Of a stretch of DNA of 64,000 nt, positions 21,401-32,522 are shown one piece after another (position 1 is the first letter of the stretch; every line of letters starts with the position of its first letter). Source of the DNA: Zygaena filipendulae (taxonomy: Eukaryota; Arthropoda; Insecta; Lepidoptera; Zygaenidae); NCBI GenBank assembly GCA_907165275.2, contig OU015661.1:3417501-3481500 (forward strand), written 5' to 3'. The notes below the pieces were generated by a model. It had not been told where the DNA came from and searched no databases. It saw only the letters and a program-made list of their open reading frames with translations. Made by a program: the position numbers and the translations under genes.

Positions 21401-24400
21401 TTTGTTGTACATTACGTCCACGTTATCCTTGATTTGTCAAAGTAGGCAGAGAATTTAATTAAAAACATGTTTGTTGTGGTTTGTCTCAAAAGTTTGTTTT
21501 TCGGCATTGTATTGAAACAGTTAATTATTCCTGCCAAATAACATAAACTGGATAAAAAACGTGAATGAGTCATATTTTAAAAAATCAAACAAAATGTAAA
21601 TAGCATTTTTATCTACTCAAATAAATATTAAAATAAAAGAGAAGTGTTTGACTTTTATTAGTATATTGCATAGTGCTTCAGTCTCACGTGGGTCGTCCGC
21701 TTGAGCGGTAGTGCCGCCCGCCCTTTGCGTCGAGCAGAACCAACGCGGCGTAACAAACATGACGTGACTTCGTATTTTTCGTATTCTATTACTGAATCTT
21801 TTTAAACAAATTAACTTTATAAAAGCTAATCCAGAAATATCCCCATAACTTTCACCGGTTCATTTGTGTCACACAGAATCGTCGACGTGGATAAAGCGCA
21901 TAATACTTCAGGTAAGAAACTAATTTGAATTCTTCAAGATCGTTAGATTAAAAGTTAATACTTCGTCTTAAGTCTACTTGGAGCCGATCACTTGTTTAAT
22001 CGCCTGCCTTCAATAGTTAATTTGCTACCGTTACAGGAGCTTTCAGAGCGTCAGACTTTTTGGGACAAATTAGAGGCAATCAACTTACGGAGCTCAATAT
22101 TAAAACGATTTAAAAATTTACTTTTTAGATATTCACTTAAATTTATTCTTTATGTTTGGTTAAATAATAAAGGAAGATATGTATCTTTAAATATTATAAA
22201 GCAAAGTCCTCCGCCGTGTCTGTCTGTCTTTCTGTTTGCGATAAACCTAAAAACTATTGAACGGATTTTCAAGCGGTTTTCACTTATATAGATAGATTCA
22301 AGAAGAAAGTTTATGCGTAGATAGGTATAGTTTATCCTGGAAATCCCGCGGGAACTCCGACATTACGTGAAACAGATAGTACGAGTAAATATCTTAAGAT
22401 CGTGATATATACCAACATTAAAATTTATTAATAATAATCCTACTAATCCTACTAATATTATAAATGTGAAAGTGTGGATGTTTGGATGTTTAATTGTTAC
22501 TCAATCACGCAAAAACGGCTGAACGGATTTGGATAAAATTTGGCATGCACGTTGTTAGCAGTACAGAAAAGGACATAGGGTACTTTTTATCCTGGAATTC
22601 CCGCGGGAACCCCGAAATTACCGCGGGTGAAACCGCGGGGCACAGCTAGTAAGAATGTAAATCTTTGTGAAGATGTTTGGATGTTGTTCGATCTTGCATA
22701 AACGGCTAAACGGATTTGAATATTTGACACACCGGGAGAAAGTGTTTTAAATTAACACAGGATACTTTAAATACCGAAACATGGAGTTCCCGAGGGAACC
22801 CCGAAACTGATTCCTTCGAAATCATGAGGCCTGTCAAGGACATAGGATTGTACATAGGTATATTTAAAAACTTGTGTTCGATAAAGCTTATTTTTAAAAC
22901 AGCTCATCTAATAGATATTCAGGTGAAGTTTTAATTAATATTGTATGTTGATCCTCCTTAATTGTGCTCGCAATTTCAACCGCGAAGTATAATTGTTGCC
23001 TATTTTTCGTTTCCCGAGAACCCAACTAAAGTTGGAGAACAATATCCATGCTAATAGGTACGTGTAGGTTAATAATAATTCTCATTTGATTTTGCTATAT
23101 TATCGTAATGCAAATTTTATTATTATCTTTTATTAAATAAAATTCGTCATTGACTCATCAATACTGAAGCTGTTGAACATAATCTATACTATAATAAAAG
23201 AGTAGAATCCGCGATTCTGTACATTAAATCTTTTTAACAAAAACAGACAGGGGACGATAAACGAAGAGTAACCAACCACAAAAAAGGGTTTATAAATCTT
23301 TTCTATCTGTCTGTCTGTCTGTCTGTTCGCGATAATCTCCGAATCTACTGAACGGATTGTCATGCGGTTTTCACAGGAAGATTAAGCTTAGCCTGGAGCT
23401 ACATATAGGCTATGTTTCATTTAAATCGGATGTCGGGGAAAAAAAGTTGTATAAAAACCTTTCGCGCGGGTGAAACCGCGGGGTACAGCTAGTACCTAAT
23501 ATAGGTGAACCTGAAATTTGGCACTTTTCTTAATATAATTTTTTTTTTAATTTAACTCATAATTATGTCGGTTATTTACTATCGTTGGTATTTGAGTTAA
23601 TGTCATGAAAATCGTTGCTTATTTAATCTCTTCGCAAGTGTATATGTTGGGGTGACCCTAATCCCAAGGTGATAAGCGGGTCCGATCGCGAAAGTGAGCT
23701 GTTAGCGAATATTGAGAAATCATTTTGAAGAAATTATATGGGCGTATTCCTTCACTACTCTACTACTATATCGAAGTAAGTGGAGGTCTGTAACTGGACT
23801 CGACACCACTCGGTTTATGGAGCTGCTTGGTACCATAAGACCTAATATTTCCCTTAGCTCATTGCGGACAATTTATAACTGACCAGTTGTGCCCCGCGGT
23901 TTCACCCGCGTTAATTTCAAAGTTCCCGCGGGAATTCCGGGATAAAAAGTACCCTATGTATGTAGTATCTGATATATAATCTATATTATTGTAAAGTTTC
24001 ATTTAAATCCATCCATGAATTTTTGCGTGAAAGAGTAACAAACATCCATCCATACATACAAACTTTCGCATTTATAATATTAGTAAGTATTAATAAAAAT
24101 GTTACGGAATATTGTTTCATCGTATCTTTACCTACTGTAACCAAAATTGCAACAACCAAGAACATCAGAGTGCAACATCTTTGGTCTTAGGTCGTTAAGG
24201 TTTCTCCTTCGACCAAAGCATCATGATAATATCGGTCTGTACATAATATTATAGGTAACCCCCTATTGAATGATCAGGCGAAATGGCCCCTTCAAAATTG
24301 TCGAAGCATGGAAATAGGAAATCCAATATGAATGAGAGCTCATTCGTTTCGTGGATAAAATAAGTCGCCTGACATTGATATTGTTATCTGATCGCTTTTA

Positions 24401-24992
24401 ACAATTCAGGTATTCGAATATCTAAATTAGATTCTTTCTATTCAACGAAATACATAACACAATATGTATATGTATTATTAAGCTATACATTGATGCCTAT
24501 ATAAAACTTGTAATTTGTAAATCAATGGCCTCGTGGCATGGATTTATAATCTGATTACAATAAGTATATTGTAAATATACTACATTCGTATAGTAATATT
24601 CATATTAATTTATTAATTGCTGCACTATAACGAGGTATATGGAAGTGGCTGGCACAATAGCTGTCATGCATATTTCAAATCATCCTAAGTCATAACTCAT
24701 ATTTCTCTTATACGATTGGGATGACACGTGGGCTATGGTTTAAGTAAGAGTCGTTTTTGCTTGATACGCGTACGTATAGATCAAATTAAAAAAAAACATT
24801 ATTTTGAAGCTTCTTTGTGATAATGCGATCCCCTGTATTATTTCCTTTTCGATTTTTCCAATGTACAGACTCACCTGCTTTCACCAACGGATCATCTCTA
24901 AACAACCGAGTAAACTTTTCGTCGCGCCTACTTATACCTACATCTAGATACTCGTAGCCCACGTAGCTCGTAGCGCGTAGTAACTCGTGCAT
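15490..24992 (-). CDS. Gene 3: unrecognised membrane protein (7 exons, 367 residues)
   Basis: Exons, 5' to 3': 24992-24875, 19454-19358, 18976-18852, 17161-17063, 16940-16765, 16110-15719, 15586-15490. All are GT/AG and phases 1,2,1,1,0,2 join in frame. The start is the first ATG after an in-frame TAG; the first 39 residues are charged and without a signal peptide (MHELLRATSYVGYEYLDV...). Exon 2 has a moderately hydrophobic, Cys-rich stretch (about 49-70). Exon 3 has a strong transmembrane segment (about 74-100, with GLSMAIIAGIAYGYNYSL). The rest is hydrophilic and carries three N-glycosylation sequons (NIS in exon 5; NNT and NIT in exon 6), which suggests that the C-terminal part is lumenal or extracellular. 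No catalytic motif is seen and I do not recognise the family. Exons 3-7 are well supported. Exons 1-2 rest on splice signals, frame continuity and the absence of a better start; the first intron is 5.4 kb. Confidence 0.64.
16648..16725 (+). mobile_element. Helitron-like 3' fragment 39 bp from a gene 3 splice donor
   Basis: Diverged copy ending 'gggaaaactag', in the intron after exon 5 of gene 3. Confidence 0.45.
17451..17688. repeat. Direct repeat pair 170 bp apart, upstream of gene 3 exon 4
   Basis: 'actatcgctt(g)acgcataaaa' plus flanking sequence to '...catatatcaccacgta' at 17451-17506 recurs at 17621-17688 with an extra 'agtcataaatgag'. It lies in the intron between exons 3 and 4. Confidence 0.6.
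19531..19723 (-). mobile_element. Complete short Helitron-like element in gene 3 intron 1
   Basis: Both ends are present: CTAG with the CCGCGG hairpin at 19531 and the complement of the TCC start at 19721-19723. About 193 bp, one of the best-preserved copies. Confidence 0.7.
19731..19939 (-). mobile_element. Second Helitron-like element, directly adjacent in the same orientation
   Basis: Only about 7 bp separate it from the previous element. More diverged, with a caaacaaacaaacaaa run near its 5' end. Confidence 0.6.
20200..20395 (+). mobile_element. Helitron-like element in gene 3 intron 1
   Basis: 5' part 'ttatataatgcgaatgtaag', 3' part with GCGGGTGAACCGCGG; the terminal CTAG has decayed to GTTGG. 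Confidence 0.55.
20985..21252. repeat. Direct repeats of about 66 bp, 200 bp apart
   Basis: 'ttgctttgaccaaagagtat' to 'gtgacagttaacatttatac' occurs at about 20992-21051 and again at about 21190-21252, with 'cttcttcttcttc' runs between. Gene 3 intron 1. Confidence 0.65.
21262..21286. repeat. 12-bp perfect hairpin
   Basis: tcagaagaataa, one unpaired base, then its exact complement. It directly follows the second direct repeat. Confidence 0.7.
21688..21760 (-). other. Possible alternative first coding exon of gene 3 in a GC-rich patch
   Basis: A locally GC- and CpG-rich stretch in an AT-rich intron. On the minus strand an ATG at 21760 opens a 73-bp frame (MFVTPRWFCSTQRAGGTTAQ...) that ends in phase 1 at a GTGAGA donor. 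That phase would join exon 2 at 19454 in frame, just as the exon at 24992-24875 does. It may instead be a 5' UTR exon, a promoter or chance. Confidence 0.25.
22186..22380 (+). mobile_element. Helitron-like fragment
   Basis: Contains 'tgtctgtctgtctttctg' and 'gaacggattttcaagcggtt'; the 3' hairpin is decayed. Confidence 0.5.
22447..22649 (+). mobile_element. Best-preserved Helitron-like non-autonomous element
   Basis: Complete 203 bp: starts TCCTACTAATATTATAAATG and ends with the perfect hairpin CCGCGGGTGAAACCGCGG followed by GGCACAGCTAG|T. Useful as the reference copy for the family. Confidence 0.8.
23183..23492 (+). mobile_element. Helitron-like element, second subfamily
   Basis: Starts TCTATACTATAATAAAAGAG, has 'gtagaatccgcgattctgta' near the 5' end, and shares only the 3' hairpin and CTAG with the first subfamily. 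Other copies: 40533-40830 and 54788-55093. Confidence 0.7.
23882..24088 (-). mobile_element. Helitron-like element, CTAG end mutated
   Basis: Reads CCAGTTGTGCCCCGCGG in place of CTAGCTGTGCC; the 5' end 'ttataatattagta' is intact. Confidence 0.65.
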
Positions 24993-24999
24993 CGCGTAG

Positions 25000-26534
25000 A
25001 GCGAAGCCTACGAGTTGCCTTTGGAAATTTATGTTTATTTATTATGCTTTCGAGTTGTGGACGTTGCGTTGCATGATAGGGTGCATGTCTTCCCGGGAAC
25101 ATACGAGGGCGAAAATACTCTCATATTCGTACAACACTTGTGTATTTGGTTTACCTATAATGGTATAGGTCTAGCTGCGAGCAGTACCTAAACAAAGTAA
25201 AGCAATACAAGCGCATGCTACGTTCGTATTTATCTCTACCCCAAATTAAAATAGGTGGCAATGTCCATTACGTCGCGAACAAATGTTTGTTTTGCGCTGG
25301 TGTGACTCAAAGCAGTTTGCTCAGTGTTTACATTTGATACCATTACACGCAGTTGAGCGGACAACTGACTCGGGACGTGGTGCTATCGAGTTCGATTTTT
25401 TAAGAACGGCTAGTTAACTAAATTATAGTTTTTAGTCCGTCATGTAGATTTATTAAAAAAAAATTCAAAAGCAAAATATTGGTGTCTATGATTTTTTTGT
25501 TACCAGCTAACCGGTGGACTAAATAAAATTTTGATTTTCATACCCGAAAATATGCCTATTATCAGGGAGGAGTAAGTTCTAAAAAGAGAAACATGCCTCT
25601 ATCGTCATTATCACATAAGGCTGTCATAAGTAAACCGCTGGATAAAGGATTGACCGAAGAAACTCCAAACTGACCGGTCCTGTGAAACCTTCATCTAGCC
25701 AATTTTCGCAATCTTCCTCAGATGTTTACCCCGTGTTATGAGAGGTCTGCCCACATTCAATACTCTACTACAATAATATGTACAATCACATCTGCCGGTA
25801 TGTGATCGCCACTTGAAAGCTTATATTACATACCCCAGTATCCATCTATGGTGAAAGCAATGTAACTTGTAAGATGTTGTCGAAGCTTTGCAATTCGTTG
25901 TGCTGTCGTTTTTTTGACCCAGATACGGAATCCACGTTTCCAGTTCGATCTTGTAGGGAAATTATATGGTATCTTTCAATAAAATCCGGGAATCTAATAA
26001 ACAAATATACCCCACTAACTCTGATACCACATTGTCTATTTCCCTATTGAATATAATCCTCTTTTTGGGATGCAAAGTGAAATGTTGAGATCAGCCTCAG
26101 AGTTCAATCATTGCTTCAGTATTTTTATTATATTTCATCAGAAAAAGATTTTAGGATTTTATTGAAAGATTCTACATAGGTAGGTACATATACGAGTAAT
26201 GCTCTTTCCGTTTGGGTAACTTTGAACCGTCACACAGTGTGTGTAAATAAATAATGTATAAGCTATAATATGACAGCAATTTCATCGCGTACATTATTTA
26301 TTACATAGTACTTGTAATGTCGATCAAGCGTTCTAATTAAACTAGCAACATTTACTAGTTTTTCCCGCAGCTCCTCTGGCACTGTATTCCTTTGTTTGTA
26401 TTGCACTCGTACTCATAACTTAGATTTGAAATAAGCATAGGTCTACTCGTCTTCTCTTTCTCTCTTTCTACTGTGAATGAATGCGATGAATTAAAAAACA
26501 TCTCAAAGCAACTATGACAATCCGACTCAATTGC
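25000..26534. other. Upstream region of gene 3 and intergenic DNA
   Basis: No coding frame or clear repeat found. Would hold the gene 3 promoter if exon 1 is correct. Confidence 0.4.
25364..25368 (-). promoter_or_regulatory. Possible initiator (TCAGT) upstream of gene 3
   Basis: The minus strand carries the arthropod initiator word TCAGT about 370 bp before the gene 3 ATG, in a locally less AT-rich stretch (25270-25400). A plus-strand TCAGT also occurs close by (25321), so the word alone is weak evidence. Confidence 0.2.
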
Positions 26535-26757
26535 TTAAAGCAGTGAAAGTCCCGTCAAAATCGGCCTAAACATTTCGGAGATTCACCTGCGTGAGTTTCG
26601 GAATTTCCACAGGAACTCCAAACTTATTTTATGCGAACTTTTTCCTGACAACAAATAAAAAATAATTATCCAATTTGGTGCCGTCGTTTGGAAGTTACGC
26701 GATCACATACATTTCGGCGATTTATTTTTATTTATATAGATAGATTTAGATTACAAT
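26535..26757 (-). mobile_element. Diverged repeat, third Helitron-like subfamily
   Basis: 'gaaagtcccgtcaaaatcgg' and 'ggagattcacctgcgtgagt' match the copies at 27425, 32350 (reverse) and 35960 (reverse). Confidence 0.45.
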
Positions 26758-27424
26758 AAATATTAATTTAGTGACTGCATTGTTCTTTAGTTTTTTAATG
26801 CAAATGTATCGATTTTAATAATTATCGATGTTTACAAACTTCATTCCGACAGAAGACTACAGCCAGAAAGGTCGGCGGAAATCCTAACGTCGTCGTAGGA
26901 AGCCAAGGCATAGATAATATAATACTATAGATACTAGCCAAGGTAACCCCGAAGTGCATCTAGGTCGAGTTAGACGATGAGTCAAAGCGAAAAGTAGACT
27001 GCCGTTTGTGCCGTATAAAAAATTATGACAGATATGATATCACATACAGTTTTTATTACAGCACTGGCCCAACCTTCAGAAGATAAAATATAATATACAA
27101 TATAATTGAGCTATTAATAAGAATGTATCGATTGATTTATTATTTCCCGCCTTCATAAATTTAGAAGCCTGGTTGTATACACCTACTATAGTATGCCCCA
27201 CGGTCATAAATTATTCTGATTCATATAAAGACGGCAAATATTGTTTAGTAAAGCTAATAAACTGCATAACTGGCGATTTTTTTAATCAATATACGCTAGT
27301 AGAGTAAAGTAGTCAGAGTAAATATACTACGTTAGTATAAAATTCATAATTAGTATTAGGCTTTTATGGGTAAGTACTTAGAATACATTAACAAAACGGT
27401 AATTGATTTCTGTTTTATTCGTTA

Positions 27425-27722
27425 CTAGCTGTGCCCCGTGGTTTCACCCACGCTAGTTTCGGAATACCCGCAAGAACTCCAAAGTAGCCTATAATTTACT
27501 CCTTATAACATCAGTTAATTAGCTGAAAGTCCCTTCAAAATTGGTCTAACTATTTCGGAGATTCACCCGCGTGAGTTTCGGGATTCCCGCAGGAACTCCA
27601 TACTTCTTATATTCTTCTTCTCCTTACAACGATAAACGCAGCGAAACAAGAATTAGCGAAATTGGTCAAGCCGTTCACGCGCGATGCCGTGACCAAGGAA
27701 AATAGGGATTCAACTTTATATT
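27425..27722 (-). mobile_element. Helitron-like element, third subfamily
   Basis: Starts at CTAGCTGTGCCCCGTGG, with two successive 'ttcacccgcg(t)' modules. Ends in 'caactttatattattcacta', where the next element begins. Confidence 0.6.
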
Positions 27723-27727
27723 ATTCA

Positions 27728-28081
27728 CTAGCTGTGCCCCGCGGTTTCACCCGCGGTAATTTCGGAGTTCCCGCGGGAATTCCGGGATAAAAAGTACATG
27801 CATGCCAAATTTCATCCAAATCCGATCAGCCGTTTTTGCGTGATTGAGTAAACGTATGCGAAAGCGGATTTTCATTCGACTTGCTTCAAATTTATCGTCA
27901 CTGCTCAGCTCCTATATATCTTAGCGTTATGTTATATAGGCTATAACCTGCCCAGGAGTATGGACTACAATCGTACCAAGTTTGGTTATAATCCCTTCAG
28001 TAGTTTTCGACCCATTGCGTGCACATACAGACAGATAGACAGACAGACAAAAACAGTTTTATTATAAGTATAGAAGATATA
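27728..28081 (-). mobile_element. Helitron-like 3' half followed by another repeat tail
   Basis: 27728-27850 is a clean first-subfamily 3' half. 27860-28081 ends in 'cagacagatagacagacaga' and looks like a separate degenerate copy. Confidence 0.55.
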
Positions 28082-28185
28082 GATTTTAAAAAAATGTGAT
28101 ACAAATTAACTAAAGCAATTCGCGAGCGGCGAGGGACAACACTTTAAAATGCACTCTACTGCATAGTCTGCATAAAATTAAAAAA

Positions 28186-28600
28186 TATTTAGTAAAATCT
28201 TGTAGTGTGCCAACACTTGCTGATACCACAGATAATCTGGGGGCACGGCAGTGCCCCCGCCAAGTCGAGCAACAAAAGCGGCACGGCCGTACTATCCTTT
28301 TCTCGAAGCAATTCAGGCCATTTTCGACCCCCTATAACTTCGTTGTGGATAAAACTAGAAGCCTGAATTTTTAGTAAACAAGCAGGTATTGTATAAAGAC
28401 GGTATAATTTAAATTTCATTCGATTTGAACCAGTAGTTTAAGAATTATAACTAGTCAAAGTTTCTTAATTTTGTAGGTCACTCACTCACTCACTGACCGA
28501 TCATCAAAACTCTAAGGCACTTCTAGCAGACATAGAAGTTTGAAATTTAGAATACAATTAGTGTTTATTGTATAAATCAAGGAAAAATTGAAATATTTTG
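28186..28600. repeat. Dispersed lepidopteran repeat (unclassified)
   Basis: Contains 'gggggcacggcagtgccccc' (itself a hairpin), 'cctataacttcgttgtgga' and 'cactcactcactgaccgatc', words I associate with a very common unclassified moth repeat. The minus-strand frame at 28419-28189 belongs to it and is not a gene. Confidence 0.45.
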
Positions 28601-28626
28601 CAATTTCGGTACAGTTTTCTAGATAC

Positions 28627-28815
28627 ACCAACTGCATAAATAACTTTGTAATCCCATATAAATGTATGGAATTACAAAGTTACATATGCAGTTATATGTA
28701 CCAACTGCACAAATAACTTTGTAATCCCATATAAATGTATGGAATTACAAAGTTATATATGCAGTTATATGTACCAACTGCACAAATAACTTTGTAATCC
28801 CATATAAATATATGA
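28627..28815. repeat. Tandem array of 73-bp self-complementary units (about 2.5 copies)
   Basis: Units start at 28627, 28700 and 28773 (accaactgcataaataact). Each holds taactttgtaat...attacaaagtta and, further out, aactgca...tgcagtt, so each unit can fold on itself. The first two differ at only a few bases. The third stops at the Helitron-like CTAG at 28817. Confidence 0.8.
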
Positions 28816-28816
28816 G

Positions 28817-29060
28817 ACTAGCTGTTCCCTGCGGTTTCACCCGCGATAATTTCGGAGATCCCGCGGGAATTCAGAAATGCAAAGTAGTTAGTACCCTATA
28901 TCCCTAGGTTTTCTTTACCCCTGACAACGTGCATGCAAAATGTCATGAGATTTCACCAGCGTTAATTTCGGAGATCCTTCGGGAATTCCGAGATAAAATT
29001 ACCCTAATCTGAATGCTCCAACGATTTTCATGAAATTTTGTATACAGGGGATTTCGGGGG
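28817..29060 (-). mobile_element. Helitron-like element with repeated 3' modules
   Basis: Two 'tttcacc(c/a)gcg' modules at about 28830 and 28950, then a truncated body. Confidence 0.55.
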
Positions 29061-29084
29061 CCATAAATCGATCTAGCTAGGATT

Positions 29085-29255
29085 CATTTCTGGAATTCCC
29101 GCGCGAACTCTGATATCAACGCGGGTGAATTAATTATTGCATACTACACGTTGTCAAGGGTACAGGAAAGGTCATAGGGTAGTAAGTACTTTTATCTCAG
29201 AATACCCGCGGGATCTCCGAAATTAACGTGGGTTAAACCGCGGGGAACAGCTATT
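29085..29255 (+). mobile_element. Helitron-like fragment, opposite orientation to its neighbour
   Basis: Two successive 3' modules; the last ends CCGCGGGGAACAGCTA followed by TTT in place of the final G. Faces the previous element head to head. Confidence 0.55.
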
Positions 29256-29476
29256 TAAGCCGAGCGAAGCTCGGTTGCCCAGATATTAATAAATAATAAT
29301 AATAAGTGTAGCTAGTTACCTACCTAGATATAAAGTGTAGATACATAGTTACCTAGACATAATTATGTTCAAAGGTACAATGGTCAACGGAATGAAAAAG
29401 CAAGAAAAAATCTTTCAAGTTATTAAAATAGACTAAATTGCTCAAAGGAGGAAGACCATTTACAAAAAGAAATGAG

Positions 29477-30043
29477 ATCCCATCAAAAACAAACTTGTAA
29501 AAAATCCAAGTCTCGCAACTCAGTTCTTCTACATTAAAAAGTTGTGAGATCAATGTAATACCAAGTCGGTTAATTTATTCAGTGCCTACTTAAGGGTCCT
29601 TCTGTCTAAAGTTATCATGTTATAAGCTAATCTAATAACATTTTATAGTGACCATATCAAATTTAAAAATCTTTTATGTTTTAAATAAATTGATTGGCTT
29701 GGCGATCACATGAAAACACAATGTATCTCACAAGTAATACATATTATAATTAAATTAGATTGTTTAGAACCATAATTATGTATTACATGTGAGATATATT
29801 GTGTTTTCACGTGATCGCCAAGCCAATCAATCTATCTAAAACATAAAAGATTTTTAAATTTGATATGGTCACTATAAAATGTTATTAGATTAGCTTATAA
29901 CATGATAACTTTAGACAGAAGGACCCTTAAGTAGGCGCTGAATAAATTAACCGACTTGGTATTACATTGATCTCACAACTTTTTAATGTAGAAGAACTGA
30001 GTTGCGAGACTTGGATTTTTTACAAGTTTGTTTTTGATGGGAT
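29477..30043. repeat. Long inverted repeat with arms of about 270 bp and a loop of about 20 nt
   Basis: Left arm about 29477-29752, right arm about 29773-30043; outer ends atcccatcaaaaacaaac and gtttgtttttgatgggat. By eye the arms are about 95% identical, with small differences such as 'taaataaattg' against 'tagatagattg'. A transcript would fold into a long dsRNA hairpin. Confidence 0.88.
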
Positions 30044-30298
30044 ATAATAGTCTGATACCAACTAAATATTGCACGCCGTTGTGTGCAATGAATTTTCGGG
30101 CATTGTGTACCAAGTTATACGGCATGCCGCCTCACGCTATGTTTCGAGCTTTGGCACACTAACCTCGCTTCTATTACATCGATTTGATTGCAATAGGTAC
30201 CTATTTGACAAAAGTTCCGCACGGGTTACACATAAAATTGATCAGCTGGAATAAATACCTCCTGTTCGAATACTCGCGGTTCTCGAGTGGAAGTTTTT

Positions 30299-30460
30299 TT
30301 TTTATGTCGTAAGGGGCAAATGGGCAAGTGGCATACCTGATGGTAAGTGATTAGCGCCGCCCATGGACATTGGCAACACCATAAGGCAAAAAGACATGCA
30401 GTTGCGTTACCGAACTAGAATGGGAATGGGGTCGTCCCGATTATTACTTTTTTTGTCTAG
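30299..30460 (+). repeat. Dispersed lepidopteran repeat fragment
   Basis: 'gcatacctgatggtaagtga', 'cgccgcccatggacattggc' and 'gttgcgttaccgaactag' match the pattern of a very frequent moth transposon fragment. No coding capacity. Confidence 0.5.
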
Positions 30461-31485
30461 CCGGCCAGGTATTTGACTACAGCTCATCGGATGTTGAGTG
30501 GGCTCTTTAGTCAACTCATCCCATTCGAACTCATCCCGCGGGACGAGTTGACGTAATGAATATTTGAATCGGACAACTCATCCCACTTCGAAAAAAAAAA
30601 CAAATGTATTGTATTATTGTACACTCGTGAACAAAAATAATTGAGGAAAAATGACACACTAGACTTGGTTATACTGATATAGTCGAAGATTGTGAACACA
30701 CCTAGCCTACAATAGGTATTCAAGTGCAGAGACTGCTAGAACACACTGTTAGATGCTTGGCAACTTGAATGTGTTAGCTAGCCAGTCGGGTGCTAGAGAG
30801 TGCTCTACCATTTACCTAACGTTCTTTATAATTTACCTATTATTCCATAATATACTTCCACTACAATACCTTTTTGTGTGGAAGGTAACGTGTGCAATTT
30901 GTAGTGAATGTTACCCGATCAATTACTTGATCACTTCGGGTGACTCCAGGGACTTAACAAATGCTGTAACTATATTACTATTTGTATATTTGGTGTTTGT
31001 AGTTTGTGCTTATATAAAATACTAGCTTCCCTTTATAATATTATTAGTTTAGATATTAGGAATTTCAATTAATAATTAGATAATAAAAATATTCTGTACC
31101 TACCTACCAACCGTATAAAAATTCGCTTCTGTCTCACGACACCTCTTTGATTTTACACTGTGTTTCATTACTTTTATTACTACACCGTGTTATATCTGTA
31201 ATAAGGTTGTATTACCGCTTTAATAAGTCGTAAGGTTCCGTCACGTACCGTTACGGGAAATTTATGCCACTCCCAGGATTGTAGGGAGCATACGAAACAA
31301 CATTCGGTTCAGTTGTAACCAATAAATAAAACTACATCACCTGATTTGATATTGCTTGGAGTGCTTGAAACCATTGTTGTTCTTCCATTAGGCACCTAAC
31401 CTAGTTCCGTTCGAAAACTGTAAATATTTGAACATTACTAATAGAGATCTTTGGGTTCTCTCTGGTGGATACAATCTGTAATTAA
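30461..31485. other. Intergenic DNA
   Basis: Three 'aactcatccc' words and a near-palindrome aactcatcccgcgggacgagtt near 30530. A 90-residue hydrophobic frame at 30753-31025 has no support. Nothing else recognised. Confidence 0.4.
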
Positions 31486-31642
31486 TCCTTATAAATGCGA
31501 ATGTGAGTTTTATTTTTTTGTTTGTTACGCTTTCCCACCTTAATAGCTCAACCACACCAACAAAGACATAGGATAGATTTATTCCGGAATTCCCGTGAGA
31601 ACTCCGAAATTAACGCGGGTGTATACCGCTGGGAACAGCTAG
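31486..31642 (+). mobile_element. Internally deleted Helitron-like element
   Basis: Intact TCCTTATAAATGCGAATG start and CAGCTAG end but only 157 bp; the middle is shortened. Confidence 0.6.
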
Positions 31643-32245
31643 TCGATTCGATAAATCAGAAACTGTACTCTCTCGTATCTCACCAAAGGCTGAGCTGGGC
31701 TTAATCAGAGTTTAGTGCGTGTGAAGCTAGCTTAATAATACACAACAAATCCATCAGTTAGGTAACTGCATATCGATTACCTACTATTACAGCGTCATTA
31801 TACGAACGTACCAAGACTGGCTTCATTTATATGTAGGTAAAAGGTATAAAAATAAACTAACGAATTATTGCTAAGAACTATTAGAGCTCCATACTATGTG
31901 TCTGGCGTAAGACAATTATATCGCACCACACCTATGACGAGCGCTTAAAAGATATCCATGCCGAATCTATATTATGTTCAATTGACTGTAGCTCACGACT
32001 CTTGCAGCGTGATGTTTAGAGTTGTTTTACTGTAATATAAACAAAAAAATGTCTCTCTCCTAGCTTTTAAGCATTGCAATAAAATCACGTCGCTCCGTTA
32101 CTACGTGAAAGAAGAATTTTTAAACTGCACAAATTTTTTAAGTTCCTAAATTGTTTCTAAAACCAAAAAAGCTCTCCAGATTATTTAGAATAAATGAAAT
32201 GATAATAACTTTTGTGGATAAATGATTTTAAATCTTAACTTAACT

Positions 32246-32345
32246 TCATCGTCATCATATCAGCCAAACGACATCCACTGCTGGACATATAGGCCTTCCC
32301 CAAGGATCGCTACAACGATCGGTACCGCGTTTCAACACATCCAGT
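32246..32345 (+). repeat. Dispersed repeat fragment
   Basis: 'atcatatcagccaaacgac', 'ccactgctggacatataggc' and 'acaacgatcggtaccgcg' form a pattern common in moth genomes. The fragment at 41810-41880 (ccagcagtggacgtctt) is the same family in reverse. Confidence 0.5.
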
Positions 32346-32349
32346 GTTT

Positions 32350-32522
32350 GTTATTGTAAGTAGAGGGTTCTTATGCAAGAAGTTTGGAGTTCCGAATGAG
32401 AATTTTGAAACTCACGCGGGTGAATCTCCAAAACGCTTGAACCGATTTTGACGGGACTTTCACTGCTAATTAGCTGAAATTATAAGAAGTAAATTCCGAA
32501 AATCACTCACCGCGGGGCACAT
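32350..32522 (+). mobile_element. Helitron-like fragment, third subfamily
   Basis: 'gtttggagttccgaatgaga' and 'acgcgggtgaatctccaaaa' are the reverse of the 27425 copy; the end decays to GGGGCACATCG. Confidence 0.45.

Noticed and set aside
30753..31025. 90-codon hydrophobic frame
   Set aside because: AT-rich codons give a spurious membrane-like translation; no start context or partner exon.
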